DNA from: Rhodanobacteraceae bacterium | GTDB lineage: Bacteria > Pseudomonadota > Gammaproteobacteria > Xanthomonadales > Rhodanobacteraceae | Length of the DNA stretch: 64,000 nucleotides | Assembly: GCA_009996615.1 (NCBI GenBank) | Contig: JAACZU010000018.1 | Coordinates: 1 to 64,000 of the forward strand | Reading direction: 5' to 3' | The notes under the pieces: model-generated | Told to the model about the DNA's origin: nothing | Seen by the model: the letters and a program-made list of their open reading frames with translations, nothing else | Databases searched by the model: none | In this document: positions 20,024 through 28,686 of the stretch, piece after piece | How the letters are laid out: every line of letters starts with the position of its first letter | Position numbering within the stretch: position 1 is the stretch's first letter | Made by a program: the position numbers and the translations under genes

Positions 20024-23000
20024 TCACAACGGCGCAAACAACTCCGCCAGATCCGTCTCGTCGAAGCGTGCGGCCTGCGTGCTGCCGCCGTCGAGCACGG
20101 CCTGGGCGAGTTCGGCCTTGCGCTGCTGCAGGGCCTGGATCTTTTCCTCGACGGTGCCGGCGCAGATCAGCTTGTAGACGAATACCGGCTTGTCCTGGCC
20201 GATGCGGTGGGCGCGGTCGGTGGCCTGCGCTTCGACCGCCGGGTTCCACCACGGGTCGTAGTGGATCACGGTGTCGGCGGCGGTCAGGTTGAGGCCGACG
20301 CCGCCGGCCTTCAGGCTGATCAGGAACAGCGGCACGTGGCCGTCCTGGAAGCGCTTGACCAGCGCGGCGCGCTGCGTGCCAGGCGTGTCGCCGGTCAGCG
20401 TCTGCCAGGCGAGCGAACGCGCGTCGAGCGCCTGGCCGATCAGCGCGAGCATCTCGGCGAACTGGCTGAACACGAGTACGCGACGGCCTTCGTCGACCAG
20501 GCTCGCGAGCAGGTCGAGCAGGTAGTCGAGCTTGGCCGATTCCTTCACGCGCCGGGCGCCGTCGAGCTTGACCAGGCGCGGGTCGCAGCAGGCTTGGCGC
20601 AGCTTCAGCAGCGCGTCGAGCACGACGATGCCGCTCTGCGCGAGGCCGCGCTTCTTGACCTCGGCCAGCACGCGTTCGTGCTGGGCCAGGCGCAGCGTTT
20701 CGTACAGCGCGCGTTGGTCGCCTTCGAGCTCGATCTGGCGCGCGATCTCGGTCTTCGGCGGCAGTTCGGTCAGCACGTCTTCCTTGCGCCGGCGCAGCAG
20801 CAGCGGCGCGATTCGGCGCTGCAGGCGTTCGCGCCGTTCGGCGTCGGCGTGCTTCTCGATCGGCGTGCGGAAGAAGCGCGTGAAGTGCTTGTCGTTGCCG
20901 AGCAGGCCCGGCTCGACCGCGTCGAACTGCGCCCACAGCTCGCCGAGGTGGTTCTCCAGCGGCGTACCGGTCATCGCCAGGCGCTGGCGCGCGGCGAGTT
21001 CGCGCACGATCCGGGCGGCCTGGCTCTTGGCGTTCTTGATCGCCTGCGCCTCGTCGAGCACGAGCACCGAGTATTCGTGCGCGACCAGCGCGTCGCGGTC
21101 GCGCAGCAGCAGCGGATAGGTCGTGATGACGAGGTCGTGGCGCGGGATGTCCGCGTGCAGGCCGGCGCGCTCGGGGCCGTGCACGACCAGCACGGACAGG
21201 TCCGGCGCGAAACGCGCGGCCTCGTCGCGCCAGTTGCCGACCAGGCTGGTCGGCGCGAGCACCAGCGCGGGCTGGGCGAGCCGGCCGCGCTGCTTCTCGG
21301 CGAGAAGGTGCGCGAGCACCTGCACGGTTTTTCCGAGTCCCATGTCGTCGGCGAGGATGCCGCCGAGGCCGGCGTCGGCGAGGAAGCCGAGCCAGGCCAG
21401 GCCGTCGCGCTGGTAGCCGCGCAGCGTGGCGCGGAAGCCGGCCGGCTCGCGCGCCGGCTCGCGCGGCGCGCGCAGGCGTTCGAACTCGGCGCGCAGGCGC
21501 TCGCCGCCGCGCCACGGCAGGTTCGCTTCCTGCGCGAGGCGCTCGACCACGTCGGCCTGCGCGCGGCGCAGGCGCAGCGCGCCGTCGTGCTCGGCCAGCG
21601 GACCCTGCAGCCATTCGAGCAGCGGCGCGATCAGCTCGCGCAGCTTGGCCAGCGGCAGCGGCACGCGGCGGCGCGCATCGATCGGCACCAGCCAGACCGC
21701 GTCGTCCGGCTCGCCCTTGCGCGGGTTCAGCGGGAACAGCGGATCGGCCAGCAGGCGGTGCAGGATCGGCAGCAGGTCGATGCGCTCGCCACCGATGTCG
21801 ATGCCCAGGCGCAGGTCGAACCACGGGTTGCCGGCGTCCTCGTCGACCTCGGCGAACCAGTCGTCCGGTTCGTCGAGCAGGTCGAACGGGAAGCCGTCGG
21901 CCGATTCGAGGCGGAAGCCGAGGTCGCGCAGGCGCGGCGTCAGTGCGAACACCTGCTCGGTGCCGGCGAGCTGGCCGCGGCCGTGTTCGAGCACGAGGTC
22001 GCTGTCGTCGAACGCGTCGCGCGGCGCGCCGGGCAGGCGGCCGAGCAGCTCGGCCGGCACCAGGCCGACGCTGTCGAGGCGCTCGCAGGCGGCCACTTCG
22101 CTGGCGCGGTCGCGCACGATCTCGACCACACGCTCGCCCTGGCGGCGCCGCTCGCGCGGCGCCGCTGGCGCCAGCGGCAGGCGCACGCCGCCGTAGTCGA
22201 AGCCGAGGCGCATGCAGCCGATCTGGTGGCGGATCGCGCCGGGGCCGAGCGCGGGGATCGCGCGCAGCGTCAGCACCGGCACCGGCTTGACCTCGCGCCG
22301 CTCGACCTCGGCGACTGCCGGGATCGGCAACGCCGCGAGCAGGGGCGCGTCCTTCCAGCGTTCCAGCAGCAGCGGCACCTGCTCAGGCAGCAGCGGCGGC
22401 GCGCGCCGCACCGCCTCGGCCAGGCGCGCGTCGCCGTCGACGCGGCCGAGCTCGCGCGCGACCGGATCGAGGTACCACAGGCCGCCGACCTGCAGCAGGT
22501 GCGTACTCGGCGAGGCCGCGTCGATGCTCAGCGCGAGCTTCTGCGTGCCGTCCTCGCGCGCGTCCCAGCCGATGCGCAGCGCGCGCACCGGCCCGAGCGC
22601 GAGGCGGCCGGCGGACGGCTTTTCATAGAAGCACGGCAGCGTCGCGAGCAGCGTTTCGAGCAGCGCCGCGTCGGCCGCGTCGGCGAGCCTGAACCAGCTG
22701 CCGCCCGGGCCGTAGGAATGCCGGCGCATGCGCAGCCCGGCGACGAGCTGGAACGTCGCCGCATCGAGCCCGCGCCACGGCGCCGGATCGCCCCACGCCG
22801 GTTCCAGCGGCCGTGGCGCGACGAAACCGCCGCGCTTGCCGGGGCGCACGCGCACGGCCTGCGCGAGCAAGGTCGGCAGCAGCGCCTCGTCCGGGCGCAG
22901 CACGATCGCGGCGACCGCATCCGGCTCCACCAGCGTTCCGGATGCGGCCGGCGCCGGCGCGCGCAGGCCGTCGAGCCAGTTCTTCCACGCGCCGAGCTGC

Positions 23001-23374
23001 GGCTTGGGCGGTTCGAGGTCGCGGTGCGGCGCATTGGCGGTGTCGCGCAGCACGTACAGCACGGTCGCGGCGACGTGCTTGCATTCGAACTCGAGCGGGC
23101 AGGTGCAGTAACTGTCGAGCCGGGCGTTGCGGCCGTCCCACTCCAGCCGCACGCCGGCCGCATAGGGATCGCGCGCGCTGCCCTTGACCATGCCGATCAG
23201 CGCGCCCTCGCCGTCACCGGATTCGTAGTGCGTGCCGAGTACGCGGCCGGCGTTCAGGTAAGCCGCACCCTTGTCGATCGTGCGCTTGTCGAACAGGTGG
23301 GCCCAGTGGCGGGCCAGCAGCTGGCGGAACGTGGTCTCGTCCATGTTCGTGGCCGGGGCAGTCCAATCTGCCAT
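20024..23374 (-). CDS. SNF2-family DNA helicase/translocase with SWIM zinc finger
   Basis: A 1116-residue superfamily 2 ATPase of the HepA/SNF2 group. The N-terminal SWIM finger is at about residues 85-115 (LDSYCTCPLEFECKHVAAT). A long variable middle region follows. The motor has GILADDMGLGKTVQVLAHLL (Walker A), VLDEAQAIKN (Walker B), MTGTPLENHLGELWAQFD, and the C-terminal lobe with VLVFSQFAEML, SLKAGGVGLNLTAADTVIHYDPWWNPAVEAQATDRAHRIGQ. The ATG at 23374 is used; Met11 is an alternative. Probable role: ATP-driven remodelling of protein-DNA or transcription complexes. It may also belong to a defence context, but no defence partner genes are adjacent. Confidence 0.92.
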   Translation of the reverse strand: MADWTAPATNMDETTFRQLLARHWAHLFDKRTIDKGAAYLNAGRVLGTHYESGDGEGALIGMVKGSARDPYAAGVRLEWDGRNARLDSYCTCPLEFECKHVAATVLYVLRDTANAPHRDLEPPKPQLGAWKNWLDGLRAPAPAASGTLVEPDAVAAIVLRPDEALLPTLLAQAVRVRPGKRGGFVAPRPLEPAWGDPAPWRGLDAATFQLVAGLRMRRHSYGPGGSWFRLADAADAALLETLLATLPCFYEKPSAGRLALGPVRALRIGWDAREDGTQKLALSIDAASPSTHLLQVGGLWYLDPVARELGRVDGDARLAEAVRRAPPLLPEQVPLLLERWKDAPLLAALPIPAVAEVERREVKPVPVLTLRAIPALGPGAIRHQIGCMRLGFDYGGVRLPLAPAAPRERRRQGERVVEIVRDRASEVAACERLDSVGLVPAELLGRLPGAPRDAFDDSDLVLEHGRGQLAGTEQVFALTPRLRDLGFRLESADGFPFDLLDEPDDWFAEVDEDAGNPWFDLRLGIDIGGERIDLLPILHRLLADPLFPLNPRKGEPDDAVWLVPIDARRRVPLPLAKLRELIAPLLEWLQGPLAEHDGALRLRRAQADVVERLAQEANLPWRGGERLRAEFERLRAPREPAREPAGFRATLRGYQRDGLAWLGFLADAGLGGILADDMGLGKTVQVLAHLLAEKQRGRLAQPALVLAPTSLVGNWRDEAARFAPDLSVLVVHGPERAGLHADIPRHDLVITTYPLLLRDRDALVAHEYSVLVLDEAQAIKNAKSQAARIVRELAARQRLAMTGTPLENHLGELWAQFDAVEPGLLGNDKHFTRFFRTPIEKHADAERRERLQRRIAPLLLRRRKEDVLTELPPKTEIARQIELEGDQRALYETLRLAQHERVLAEVKKRGLAQSGIVVLDALLKLRQACCDPRLVKLDGARRVKESAKLDYLLDLLASLVDEGRRVLVFSQFAEMLALIGQALDARSLAWQTLTGDTPGTQRAALVKRFQDGHVPLFLISLKAGGVGLNLTAADTVIHYDPWWNPAVEAQATDRAHRIGQDKPVFVYKLICAGTVEEKIQALQQRKAELAQAVLDGGSTQAARFDETDLAELFAPL

Positions 23375-23438
23375 GGTGCCTCGCGCGAGGGCGGCGCGTC
23401 CAGCGACCGGCGGCGGCGACTTCGCCGGCGTGTTCCGC

Positions 23439-24395
23439 TCAGCGCGGCGCGGCGCGATGCCACTGCGCCAACGCCTCGCGCGCGCGCTGGCGGCCGATCT
23501 CGATCAGTTCGTCGGCGCGGTGGAACTCGTAGAACGTGCAGGCGTTGCGCGGGACCGTGATCAGGAGGTCCGGCGGCTGCGCGGCGAGCTTCAGGCGCGT
23601 GATCGTGCCCTGCACGACGTCGAGCGAACGCGCGATCAGCTCCAGCGTGCCCGGCTCCGCCGGCACGGGCGGCTGCGCGCGCTTGTCGACCAGCGAGCCG
23701 ACGAGCTCGGCCAGGCGCCGCCGCAGGCCGGGGGCCGCGCCACCCTGCGGCGGGTCGGCGGGCGGCAGCTCCGGCACGGCACGCTCGGCCGGCGCCATGA
23801 TCGGCCCCTGCGGTTCGGCCGGCGCGTTGACGTCGACCGCGATCGTCGCGTCGGTCAGGTCGCGCAGCGTCGGCAGCACCGGCAGCGGATTGAGCAGGCC
23901 GCCGTCGACGAGCAGGCGGCCCTGGTGACGGTACGGCCGGAACACGGTCGGGATCGCGATCGAGGCGCGGATCGCGTCGAACAGCGGGCCGCGCGAGAAC
24001 CACACCTCGCGCTGCGCGTCGAGGTCGACCGCGACCGCGGTGTACGGGATCGGCAGCTCCTCGATGTCGGTGTCGCCGATCAGCTCCCTGAGCACGCCGA
24101 TGATGCGGTCGCCCTTGATGAAGCCGCCGCCGGACAGGGTCAGGTCGAGCAGGCGCAACACGTCGTACCGCTGCAACGGGCGCACCCAGTCGCGGTAGAC
24201 GTCGAGCTTGCCGGCGGCGTAGATGCCGCCGACCAGCGCGCCCATCGAGCTGCCGGCGATCGAGCGGATCGCCAGGCCCTGCGCCTGCAGTTCCTCGATC
24301 ACGCCGATATGCGCATAGCCGCGCGCGCCGCCGGAACCGAGCACCAGCGAGATGCTCAGGCCCTCGTCCTGCCCCGTGCGCACGTCGCGGCTCAT
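23439..24395 (-). CDS. Patatin-like phospholipase (RssA-like)
   Basis: A 318-residue patatin domain protein. The oxyanion hole is GSGGARGYAHIG (residues 20-31), the nucleophile is Ser50 in AGSSMGALVGG (GxSxG), and the catalytic Asp is in the DGGLLNPLPV segment. The family consists of serine-aspartate lipid acyl hydrolases. No signal peptide is seen, so it is probably cytoplasmic or peripheral. The gene starts 10 nt after the WYL regulator gene and is likely co-transcribed with it. Confidence 0.9.
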   Translation of the reverse strand: MSRDVRTGQDEGLSISLVLGSGGARGYAHIGVIEELQAQGLAIRSIAGSSMGALVGGIYAAGKLDVYRDWVRPLQRYDVLRLLDLTLSGGGFIKGDRIIGVLRELIGDTDIEELPIPYTAVAVDLDAQREVWFSRGPLFDAIRASIAIPTVFRPYRHQGRLLVDGGLLNPLPVLPTLRDLTDATIAVDVNAPAEPQGPIMAPAERAVPELPPADPPQGGAAPGLRRRLAELVGSLVDKRAQPPVPAEPGTLELIARSLDVVQGTITRLKLAAQPPDLLITVPRNACTFYEFHRADELIEIGRQRAREALAQWHRAAPR

Positions 24396-24405
24396 GCGCA
24401 GGTCC

Positions 24406-25389
24406 TCACGCCGTCTGGTAGGCGCCCAGCGCGAGCTTGAGCATGATCTTCATCTCCTCGCGCAGCGGCACCGGCGCGACGACTTCCGCGTCCGGGCCGT
24501 ACTTGAGCACGTCCATCAGCAGCTCGCGCGAGTTCGAATACGGCACCTTCAGCTCGTAGCGGCCGTCCGCCAGGCGCTGGCCCTGCTGCTGCGAATGCCA
24601 GTGCTCGTCGGCGACCCAGCGCGCCGCGTGCGGCGAGAAGCGGATCGTCGCCCACGCCTTCGGCGCGCCGGAGAAGATGCCATAGCTGGACGCCAGGTGC
24701 GCGTCGAGCTCGCCGGCCTCGCGGTCGATCGCCGGTTCGTCGAGCGCCTGCGGCGCGATGATGCGGTCGAGCGCGAAGCTGCGCAGCGCGTCGCGGCGGT
24801 GGTCCCAGGCATCCAGGTACCAGTTGTCGCGGTAGTGCGCCAGGCGCTGCGGCGACACGGTGCGCTCGGTCTGCTCGTCGGTCGAGCGCGCGCGGTAGCG
24901 GAACTTCAGGCGATGCCGCGTCAGCACCGCGCCGGCGACCGTGCGAAACACGCCCTGGTCGAGCCGGCGCGAACCGCTGGCGAGCACGCGGATGCGCTCG
25001 ACCGGCAGTGCGCGCCCGCGCTGGTCGGACAGCAGGCGCTCGATGCGCGCGCGGAAAGGCGCCAGCGCGCCGGCGAGCACGCCCGGGTCGGAGCGCACCA
25101 GCAGCTCGTTCAGCGCGAGCAGCGCGGCGAGCTCGTCGCTGGTCAGCCACAGGCCCGGCAGCTCGAAGCGCTCGGCCTCGTCGACGGCGTAGCGTACCGC
25201 GGCTTCCTCGCCCTCGCCGCTCTCGATCGGCGCGCCGAGCGCATCGCGCAGGAACGCGATGTCGCGGTAGACGGTCGCGCGCGAGCACCCCAGATCGTCC
25301 TGCAGGCGCTTGAGCGGGACCGGCAGGCGCGCCGACTTGAGGGTTCGATGCAGGGTCAGGATGCGTTCGTAACGGTCCAGCACGGGCAT
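24406..25389 (-). CDS. YafY-type transcriptional regulator with HTH and WYL domains
   Basis: A 327-residue regulator. The N-terminal HTH_11 winged helix is LDRYERILTLHRTLKSARLPVPLKRLQDDLGCSRATVYRDIAFLRDALGAPI. The WYL effector-binding domain, about residues 140-230, contains KFRYRARST, TVSPQRLAHYRDNWYLDAWDHRRDALRSFALDRI. A C-terminal WCX extension ends the protein. WYL proteins often sense nucleotides or oligonucleotides. It is followed by the patatin gene 10 nt downstream. The ATG at 25389 matches the family N-terminus. Confidence 0.9.
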   Translation of the reverse strand: MPVLDRYERILTLHRTLKSARLPVPLKRLQDDLGCSRATVYRDIAFLRDALGAPIESGEGEEAAVRYAVDEAERFELPGLWLTSDELAALLALNELLVRSDPGVLAGALAPFRARIERLLSDQRGRALPVERIRVLASGSRRLDQGVFRTVAGAVLTRHRLKFRYRARSTDEQTERTVSPQRLAHYRDNWYLDAWDHRRDALRSFALDRIIAPQALDEPAIDREAGELDAHLASSYGIFSGAPKAWATIRFSPHAARWVADEHWHSQQQGQRLADGRYELKVPYSNSRELLMDVLKYGPDAEVVAPVPLREEMKIMLKLALGAYQTA

Positions 25390-25466
25390 GTTGGTCGGAC
25401 CCTGGTATCTCGGCGCGGGCGGAAGCCCAAGTGTGGCATTCGCCGCGCGCCGCCGCCACGGCTGCG

Positions 25467-26285
25467 CTAGGCCCCGGCCGGCAACGCTCCGGCGCGCACG
25501 AGCACGGCACGTGCGATCGCGGTCCGCTGCGCGGCATCCTGCCAGCCGTGCGGCATGTCGATGTTGAGTGCGAAGAACCAGCGCCGGCCGCCACGCTCGA
25601 CCCAGCCGACGTACCAGCCCAGATCGTCCGTGCGTCCGATGTCCGACTTCCTCGCCCAGCCGGTCTTGGCGTGGATCACGTAGTCCGGCGCGGATTCGAC
25701 GATCGCGATGCGCCGCACGGTTTCCTGCGCGCGCGGCGAGAACGGCAGCGTGCCGGTGGCGAGGCGACGCAGGAACGCGACCTGCTCGACCGCGCTGATG
25801 CGCAGCTTGCCGCCCAGCCAGAACTGGTCGATGCCGCCGCCGATGTCGCGATTGCCGTAGCCCACCTTGTCGATCCACTGCTGCATGCGCGCGGCGCCGA
25901 CACGACGCGCCATCTCCTGGTAGAACCAGAGCGCCGAGAACTTCATCCCGCTCGCCAGCGAATGGTCGCGGTTCCAGTCCGCGATCGAGTGCTGCACGCC
26001 GTCCCAGCGGATCACCTCGTACTCGTCCTTGACCGCGCCGCTGTCGAGCGCGACCAGCGCATTGAACAGCTTGAACGTCGAGGCGGGACTCAGGCGCGTT
26101 TCGGCGCGCGCGCGCGCGAACACCTGGTAGCGGTCGGCCGATTCGTCGTAGACGACCATCGTGCCGTCGACCGCGCGGCTGGCGAACTCCGCCGCCCATT
26201 CCGGCCGTTCCTCCCAACGCGTAGCGGCCGCCCCGGTAGCGAACGACAGCAACAGCAGGCACACGAGCGCATAGCGTGGACGCAT
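25467..26285 (-). CDS. Class D (OXA-type) beta-lactamase
   Basis: A 272-residue class D serine beta-lactamase that hydrolyses beta-lactams in the periplasm. The signal peptide is MRPRYALVCLLLLSFATGAA. All family motifs are present: S69-T-F-K72 (acyl nucleophile and carbamylated Lys), S117-A-L (SxV position), Y143-G-N, and K207-T-G in HAKTGWARKS; WLGGKLRIS precedes the omega-loop region. The length is typical of OXA enzymes. The gene stands alone, with no integron, insertion sequence or regulator next to it and with codon use like its neighbours, so it is probably an intrinsic chromosomal enzyme. The spectrum is unknown. Confidence 0.92.
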   Translation of the reverse strand: MRPRYALVCLLLLSFATGAAATRWEERPEWAAEFASRAVDGTMVVYDESADRYQVFARARAETRLSPASTFKLFNALVALDSGAVKDEYEVIRWDGVQHSIADWNRDHSLASGMKFSALWFYQEMARRVGAARMQQWIDKVGYGNRDIGGGIDQFWLGGKLRISAVEQVAFLRRLATGTLPFSPRAQETVRRIAIVESAPDYVIHAKTGWARKSDIGRTDDLGWYVGWVERGGRRWFFALNIDMPHGWQDAAQRTAIARAVLVRAGALPAGA

Positions 26286-26542
26286 GGGTACGACTTCCTC
26301 GTCAATGGACCTGCACGCAGGCTCGACCCTGCGGCTGGCGGAAATCTGGCCGGACGCGGCACGCGCAGGGACGCTGGCATGGCTGCGAAGCGACGCCTGC
26401 AAGCACCCGCGCACAGCCTTTACCCACGGTTCGACGCCGCAGGAGTACGCTCGGCCGGCGGATAGAGAACAGGCCGATGGCAGCGCCACGCCGGCAGCAC
26501 CGCTGGCATGCACGGCCCAGGCCGTTACCGGAGCATGCACCG

Positions 26543-27811
26543 ATGAACACGCTGGCCGCCACGCTCGACGCCTCCATCGAGACCCTGCTGCCCGAACTGG
26601 AGCGCATCTACCAGGACCTGCACCGCCACCCGGAACTGTCGATGCAGGAGGTCCGTACCGCCGGAATCGCGGCCGACTGGCTGGCCAGGCACGGCTACGA
26701 AGTGACACGCGGCGTCGGCGGCACCGGCGTGGTCGGCCTGCTGCGCAACGGCGACGGCGCCACCGTGATGCTGCGCGCCGACATGGACGCGCTGCCGGTC
26801 ACCGAGGCGACCGGCCTGCCCTATGCCAGCACCGTCACCGCCAAGGACGAGGACGGCGGCACGGTCGGCGTGGCGCATGCCTGCGGCCACGACCTGCACG
26901 TGACCTGGCTGATGGGCGCGGCGCGCCTGCTGGCCGAGCATCGCGAGCGCTGGCACGGCACCGTGCTGGCGGTGTTCCAGCCCGGCGAGGAGGTCGCGCG
27001 CGGCGCGCAGGCGATGATGGACGATGGCATGGCCACGCGCTTCCCGCAGCCGGACGTGATCCTCGGCCAGCACGTGATGGTCGGCGAGGCCGGCACCGTG
27101 GGCTATCGCAGCGGGGTGATCCTGTCGGCCGGCGACAGCCTGAAGGTGAAGCTGTTCGGCCGCGGCTCGCATGGCTCGCAACCGCAGACCGCGATCGACC
27201 CGGTCATCATGGCCGCGTCGGCGACGCTGCGCCTGCAGACCATCGTCTCGCGCGAGATCGCGCCGATCGACAGCGCCGTGCTGACCGTCGGCGCGCTGCA
27301 GGCCGGCACCAAGGAAAACATCATCCCGGACGACGCGACGCTGAAGCTGAATATCCGTACCTACGACGAAGCGGTGCGCACGCACATGCTGTCGGCGGTG
27401 CGGCGCATCTGCCGCGCCGAGTGCGCCGCCTCGAACGCCGAGCGCGAGCCGGAGTTCACCGCGCTCGACAGCTACCCGCTGACCGAGAACGACGCGCAGG
27501 CGACCGCGCGCGTGGCGGCGGCGTTCAAGGCGCAGTTCGGCGAGCGCGCCTACGAGACCAAGCCGGCCGCAGCCAGCGAGGACTTCAGCCTGTTCGGGCG
27601 GAACTGGAAGGTGCCGTATGTGTTCTGGTTCGTCGGCGGCACCGATCCGGCCGTCTACGCCGCGGCCAAGGCGAACGGCACGATCAACGCGATCCCGAGC
27701 AACCACTCGCCGAAGTTCGCGCCGGTGCTGCCGCGCACGTTGAAGACCGGACTGCAGGCGATGCTCGCCGCGGCCTCGGCCTGGCTCGCCGCGGACGGAG
27801 CGCGCGGATGA
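26543..27811 (+). CDS. M20 family amidohydrolase (HipO/AbgB-like)
   Basis: A 422-residue zinc-dependent metallohydrolase of the M20D group, which removes acyl groups from N-acyl amino acids. Metal-site segments are DLHRHPELSMQE, LRADMDALPVTEATGLPYAS, ACGHDLHVTWLMGAA, FQPGEEVARGAQAMMDDG, GQHVMVGEAGTV, and the dimerisation domain FGRGSHGSQP. The C-terminal part carries AAASEDFSLF and the final His region. The ATG at 26543 follows a CGGAG site. The TGA overlaps the start of the next gene. There is no signal peptide, so it is cytoplasmic. The substrate is not determined. Confidence 0.9.
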   Translation: MNTLAATLDASIETLLPELERIYQDLHRHPELSMQEVRTAGIAADWLARHGYEVTRGVGGTGVVGLLRNGDGATVMLRADMDALPVTEATGLPYASTVTAKDEDGGTVGVAHACGHDLHVTWLMGAARLLAEHRERWHGTVLAVFQPGEEVARGAQAMMDDGMATRFPQPDVILGQHVMVGEAGTVGYRSGVILSAGDSLKVKLFGRGSHGSQPQTAIDPVIMAASATLRLQTIVSREIAPIDSAVLTVGALQAGTKENIIPDDATLKLNIRTYDEAVRTHMLSAVRRICRAECAASNAEREPEFTALDSYPLTENDAQATARVAAAFKAQFGERAYETKPAAASEDFSLFGRNWKVPYVFWFVGGTDPAVYAAAKANGTINAIPSNHSPKFAPVLPRTLKTGLQAMLAAASAWLAADGARG

Positions 27812-28434
27812 GCGAGGCGCTGCTGTTCGGCCTGCTCGACCTGACCGGAACCTTCGCCTTTGCGCTGAGCGGCGCGATCGCGGCGCAGCAGCGCCGGCTG
27901 GACCTGTTCGGCATCGCCGCCTCAGCCTACATCGTCGCCTGCGGCGGCGGCATCGTGCGCGACGTGTGCATCGGCGCGATCCCGCCGGTAGGGTTGTCCG
28001 AGTGGCGCTACCTGGCCGTGGCGCTGCTGGCCGTGCTGGCGGTGATCGCGGCGGCGCCGCTGGTGCGGCGGCTGACCTATCCGGTGCGTCTGTTCGACGG
28101 CCTCGGCATGGGCTTCTTTGCCGTCACCGGCGCCCACCGCGCGCTCGACTTCGGCCATGGCGCCGAAGCGGCGATCCTGCTCGGCATGGTCACCGCGGTC
28201 GGCGGCGGCGTCATGCGCGACGTGCTGCTGAACCGGATTCCGCTGATCCTGCAGAAGGAAATCTACGCGTCGGCGGCGTTGCTCGGCGCCACGCTCGAGG
28301 TCGTCGGCGAGCACCAAGGCTGGTCGACGCGGTGGGTGACCTGGACCGGCATCGTCGCCGGCACCGGCCTGCGCCTGCTGTCGCTGCACTACGGCTGGCA
28401 GTTGCCGCGCTTCGCCCCGCGCGAGCGCTCCTGA
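27808..28434 (+). CDS. UPF0126 / TRIC-like cation channel family membrane protein
   Basis: A 208-residue protein with seven predicted helices and two repeated UPF0126 domains, each ending in a glycine-rich GGGxxRD motif: CGGGIVRDVCIGAIPP and VGGGVMRDVLLNRIP. E. coli relatives are YadS and YicG. The family is related to trimeric intracellular cation channels; transport of glycine has also been proposed for some members. It overlaps the M20 gene by four bases (ATGA), so the two are co-translated. Confidence 0.88.
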   Translation: MSEALLFGLLDLTGTFAFALSGAIAAQQRRLDLFGIAASAYIVACGGGIVRDVCIGAIPPVGLSEWRYLAVALLAVLAVIAAAPLVRRLTYPVRLFDGLGMGFFAVTGAHRALDFGHGAEAAILLGMVTAVGGGVMRDVLLNRIPLILQKEIYASAALLGATLEVVGEHQGWSTRWVTWTGIVAGTGLRLLSLHYGWQLPRFAPRERS

Positions 28435-28686
28435 GCGTCCGCGCGCCTGGCGCCGCATCGAGGCCAGGCACTCGGGCCGCAGCCGGCACGCGAGTATCGA
28501 CGCGGGTCGGCCAGCACGCCGGCTGCGTTACCATGGCCGGATGCGCCCGACCCACTCGACCCCGGTCGACATGACCCCGTTCCACTTGTGCCCGTGTCCG
28601 CACGGGCGAACCGCAGCGCGATGCGGCCGGCGCTCGCGTGCGCCGGCGCGCGGCGCGCGCGAACATCGACCGACAGGCACGCGCCG

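Noticed and set aside
20207-23560. Plus-strand ORF of 1117 codons opposite the SNF2 helicase
   Set aside because: It is Arg/Ala/Val/Gln-rich with no domain, and is the usual antisense shadow of a GC-rich gene; the minus strand encodes clear SNF2 motifs.
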